From Mailhella sp. (lineage in GTDB: Bacteria; Desulfobacterota; Desulfovibrionia; Desulfovibrionales; Desulfovibrionaceae), in assembly GCA_017940105.1 (NCBI GenBank), contig JAGAZG010000213.1, positions 1 to 6,616 on the forward strand: a stretch of 6,616 nucleotides of DNA, read 5' to 3'. The translations under genes were made by a program, and so were the position numbers. The notes beneath the pieces were generated by a model that saw nothing but the letters and a program-made list of their open reading frames with translations, searched no databases and had not been told where the DNA came from. Position 1 is the first letter of the stretch, and each line of letters begins with the position of its first letter. Below are positions 6,124 to 6,616 of the stretch, one piece after another.

Positions 6124-6616
6124 ATGGACCAGATGTCCTTTTTTGACAGCGACGCTTCCAAACCCATTGCCGAGAGGCTCCGGCCGCATACGCTGGATGA
6201 CTTTTTCGGTCAGAGCCATCTGCTCGGCAAAGGCAGGGTTTTAAGGCGCCTTATCGAAGAAGACAAAGTGTCCTCAATGATTTTCTGGGGGCCGCCAGGC
6301 GTAGGCAAAACGACGCTGGCACGCATCATCGCTCACCGAAGCCGGGCAGCCTTCATAGATTTTTCTGCGGTGACAAGCGGCGTCAAAGAAATACGCGCCA
6401 TCATGCAGCAGGCAGAAAAAAACCGGCAGATTGGCGGGCGGACCATTCTTTTTGTGGACGAGATACACCGCTTTAATAAGGCGCAGCAGGACGCCTTCCT
6501 GCCTTTTGTCGAAAAAGGCAGCATCATCCTTATTGGAGCGACGACCGAAAATCCATCCTTTGAAGTCAACGGCGCCCTGCTTTCGCGCTGCAAAGTATTT
6601 GTGCTGCGGGCGTTGA
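6124..6616 (+). CDS. rarA: Replication-associated recombination protein A, 5' part (164 codons)
   Basis: RarA (MgsA, related to eukaryotic WRNIP1/Mgs1) is a AAA+ ATPase, related to clamp loaders and RuvB, that acts at stalled replication forks. The window cuts the gene after 164 codons; family members are about 400-450 residues, so the lid, helical and tetramerisation regions lie downstream. Visible: ERLRPHTLDDFFGQSHLLG (17-35), the family's N-terminal box; Walker A GPPGVGKT (56-63); Walker B ILFVDEIHRFNKAQQDAFLP (108-127); sensor 1 GATTENPSFEVN (138-149); and the arginine-finger region LLSRCKVF (152-159, Arg155). The wording VDEIHRFNK and GATTENPSFEVN is diagnostic of RarA rather than RuvB or DnaX. 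The first residues, MDQMSFFDSD, contain a QMSFF pattern resembling a sliding-clamp-binding motif. The gene starts 20 bases after the DUF2333 gene and is likely cotranscribed with it. Confidence 0.95.
   Translation, partial: MDQMSFFDSDASKPIAERLRPHTLDDFFGQSHLLGKGRVLRRLIEEDKVSSMIFWGPPGVGKTTLARIIAHRSRAAFIDFSAVTSGVKEIRAIMQQAEKNRQIGGRTILFVDEIHRFNKAQQDAFLPFVEKGSIILIGATTENPSFEVNGALLSRCKVFVLRAL

Overview
The window looks like a core chromosomal segment of a moderately GC-rich bacterium (about 55% GC by eye). Protein wording and gene content (a DUF2333-type protein, a HerA-like ATPase of the YjgR/DUF853 type, bacterial-type CarA/CarB) fit a proteobacterium. My best guess is the Desulfovibrio/Bilophila group of sulfate/sulfite reducers, but this is an inference from general resemblance and no search was run. 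I see no mobile element, CRISPR array, tRNA or rRNA.

All six genes are on the + strand and closely packed. The window opens inside carB (large subunit of carbamoyl-phosphate synthetase; last 398 residues). Its stop codon overlaps the start of carA (small, glutamine-hydrolysing subunit) by ATGA. The order carB-carA is the reverse of the usual carA-carB. After a 36-base gap comes a HerA-like P-loop ATPase (YjgR/DUF853 family), then after 23 bases an M24 metallopeptidase of the Xaa-Pro aminopeptidase/dipeptidase type. A 94-base AT-rich gap with a T9 run follows; it is the only plausible place in the window for a new promoter. Next is a single-pass membrane protein of the DUF2333 type, and 20 bases further on the start of rarA (mgsA), a replication-associated AAA+ ATPase cut by the window end after 164 codons.

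CarA and CarB together make carbamoyl phosphate for pyrimidine and arginine synthesis. The four other genes have no obvious metabolic link to them. Two are DNA-maintenance-type ATPases (the HerA-like protein by fold, RarA by family), one is a peptidase and one is of unknown function. The arrangement reads as a housekeeping gene cluster, probably two transcription units. I found no convincing new defence or mobile system. The points most worth a second look are the inverted and overlapping carB-carA pair, a clamp-binding-like motif at the RarA N-terminus that depends on the start codon chosen, and the uncharacterised DUF2333/HerA-like genes beside rarA.
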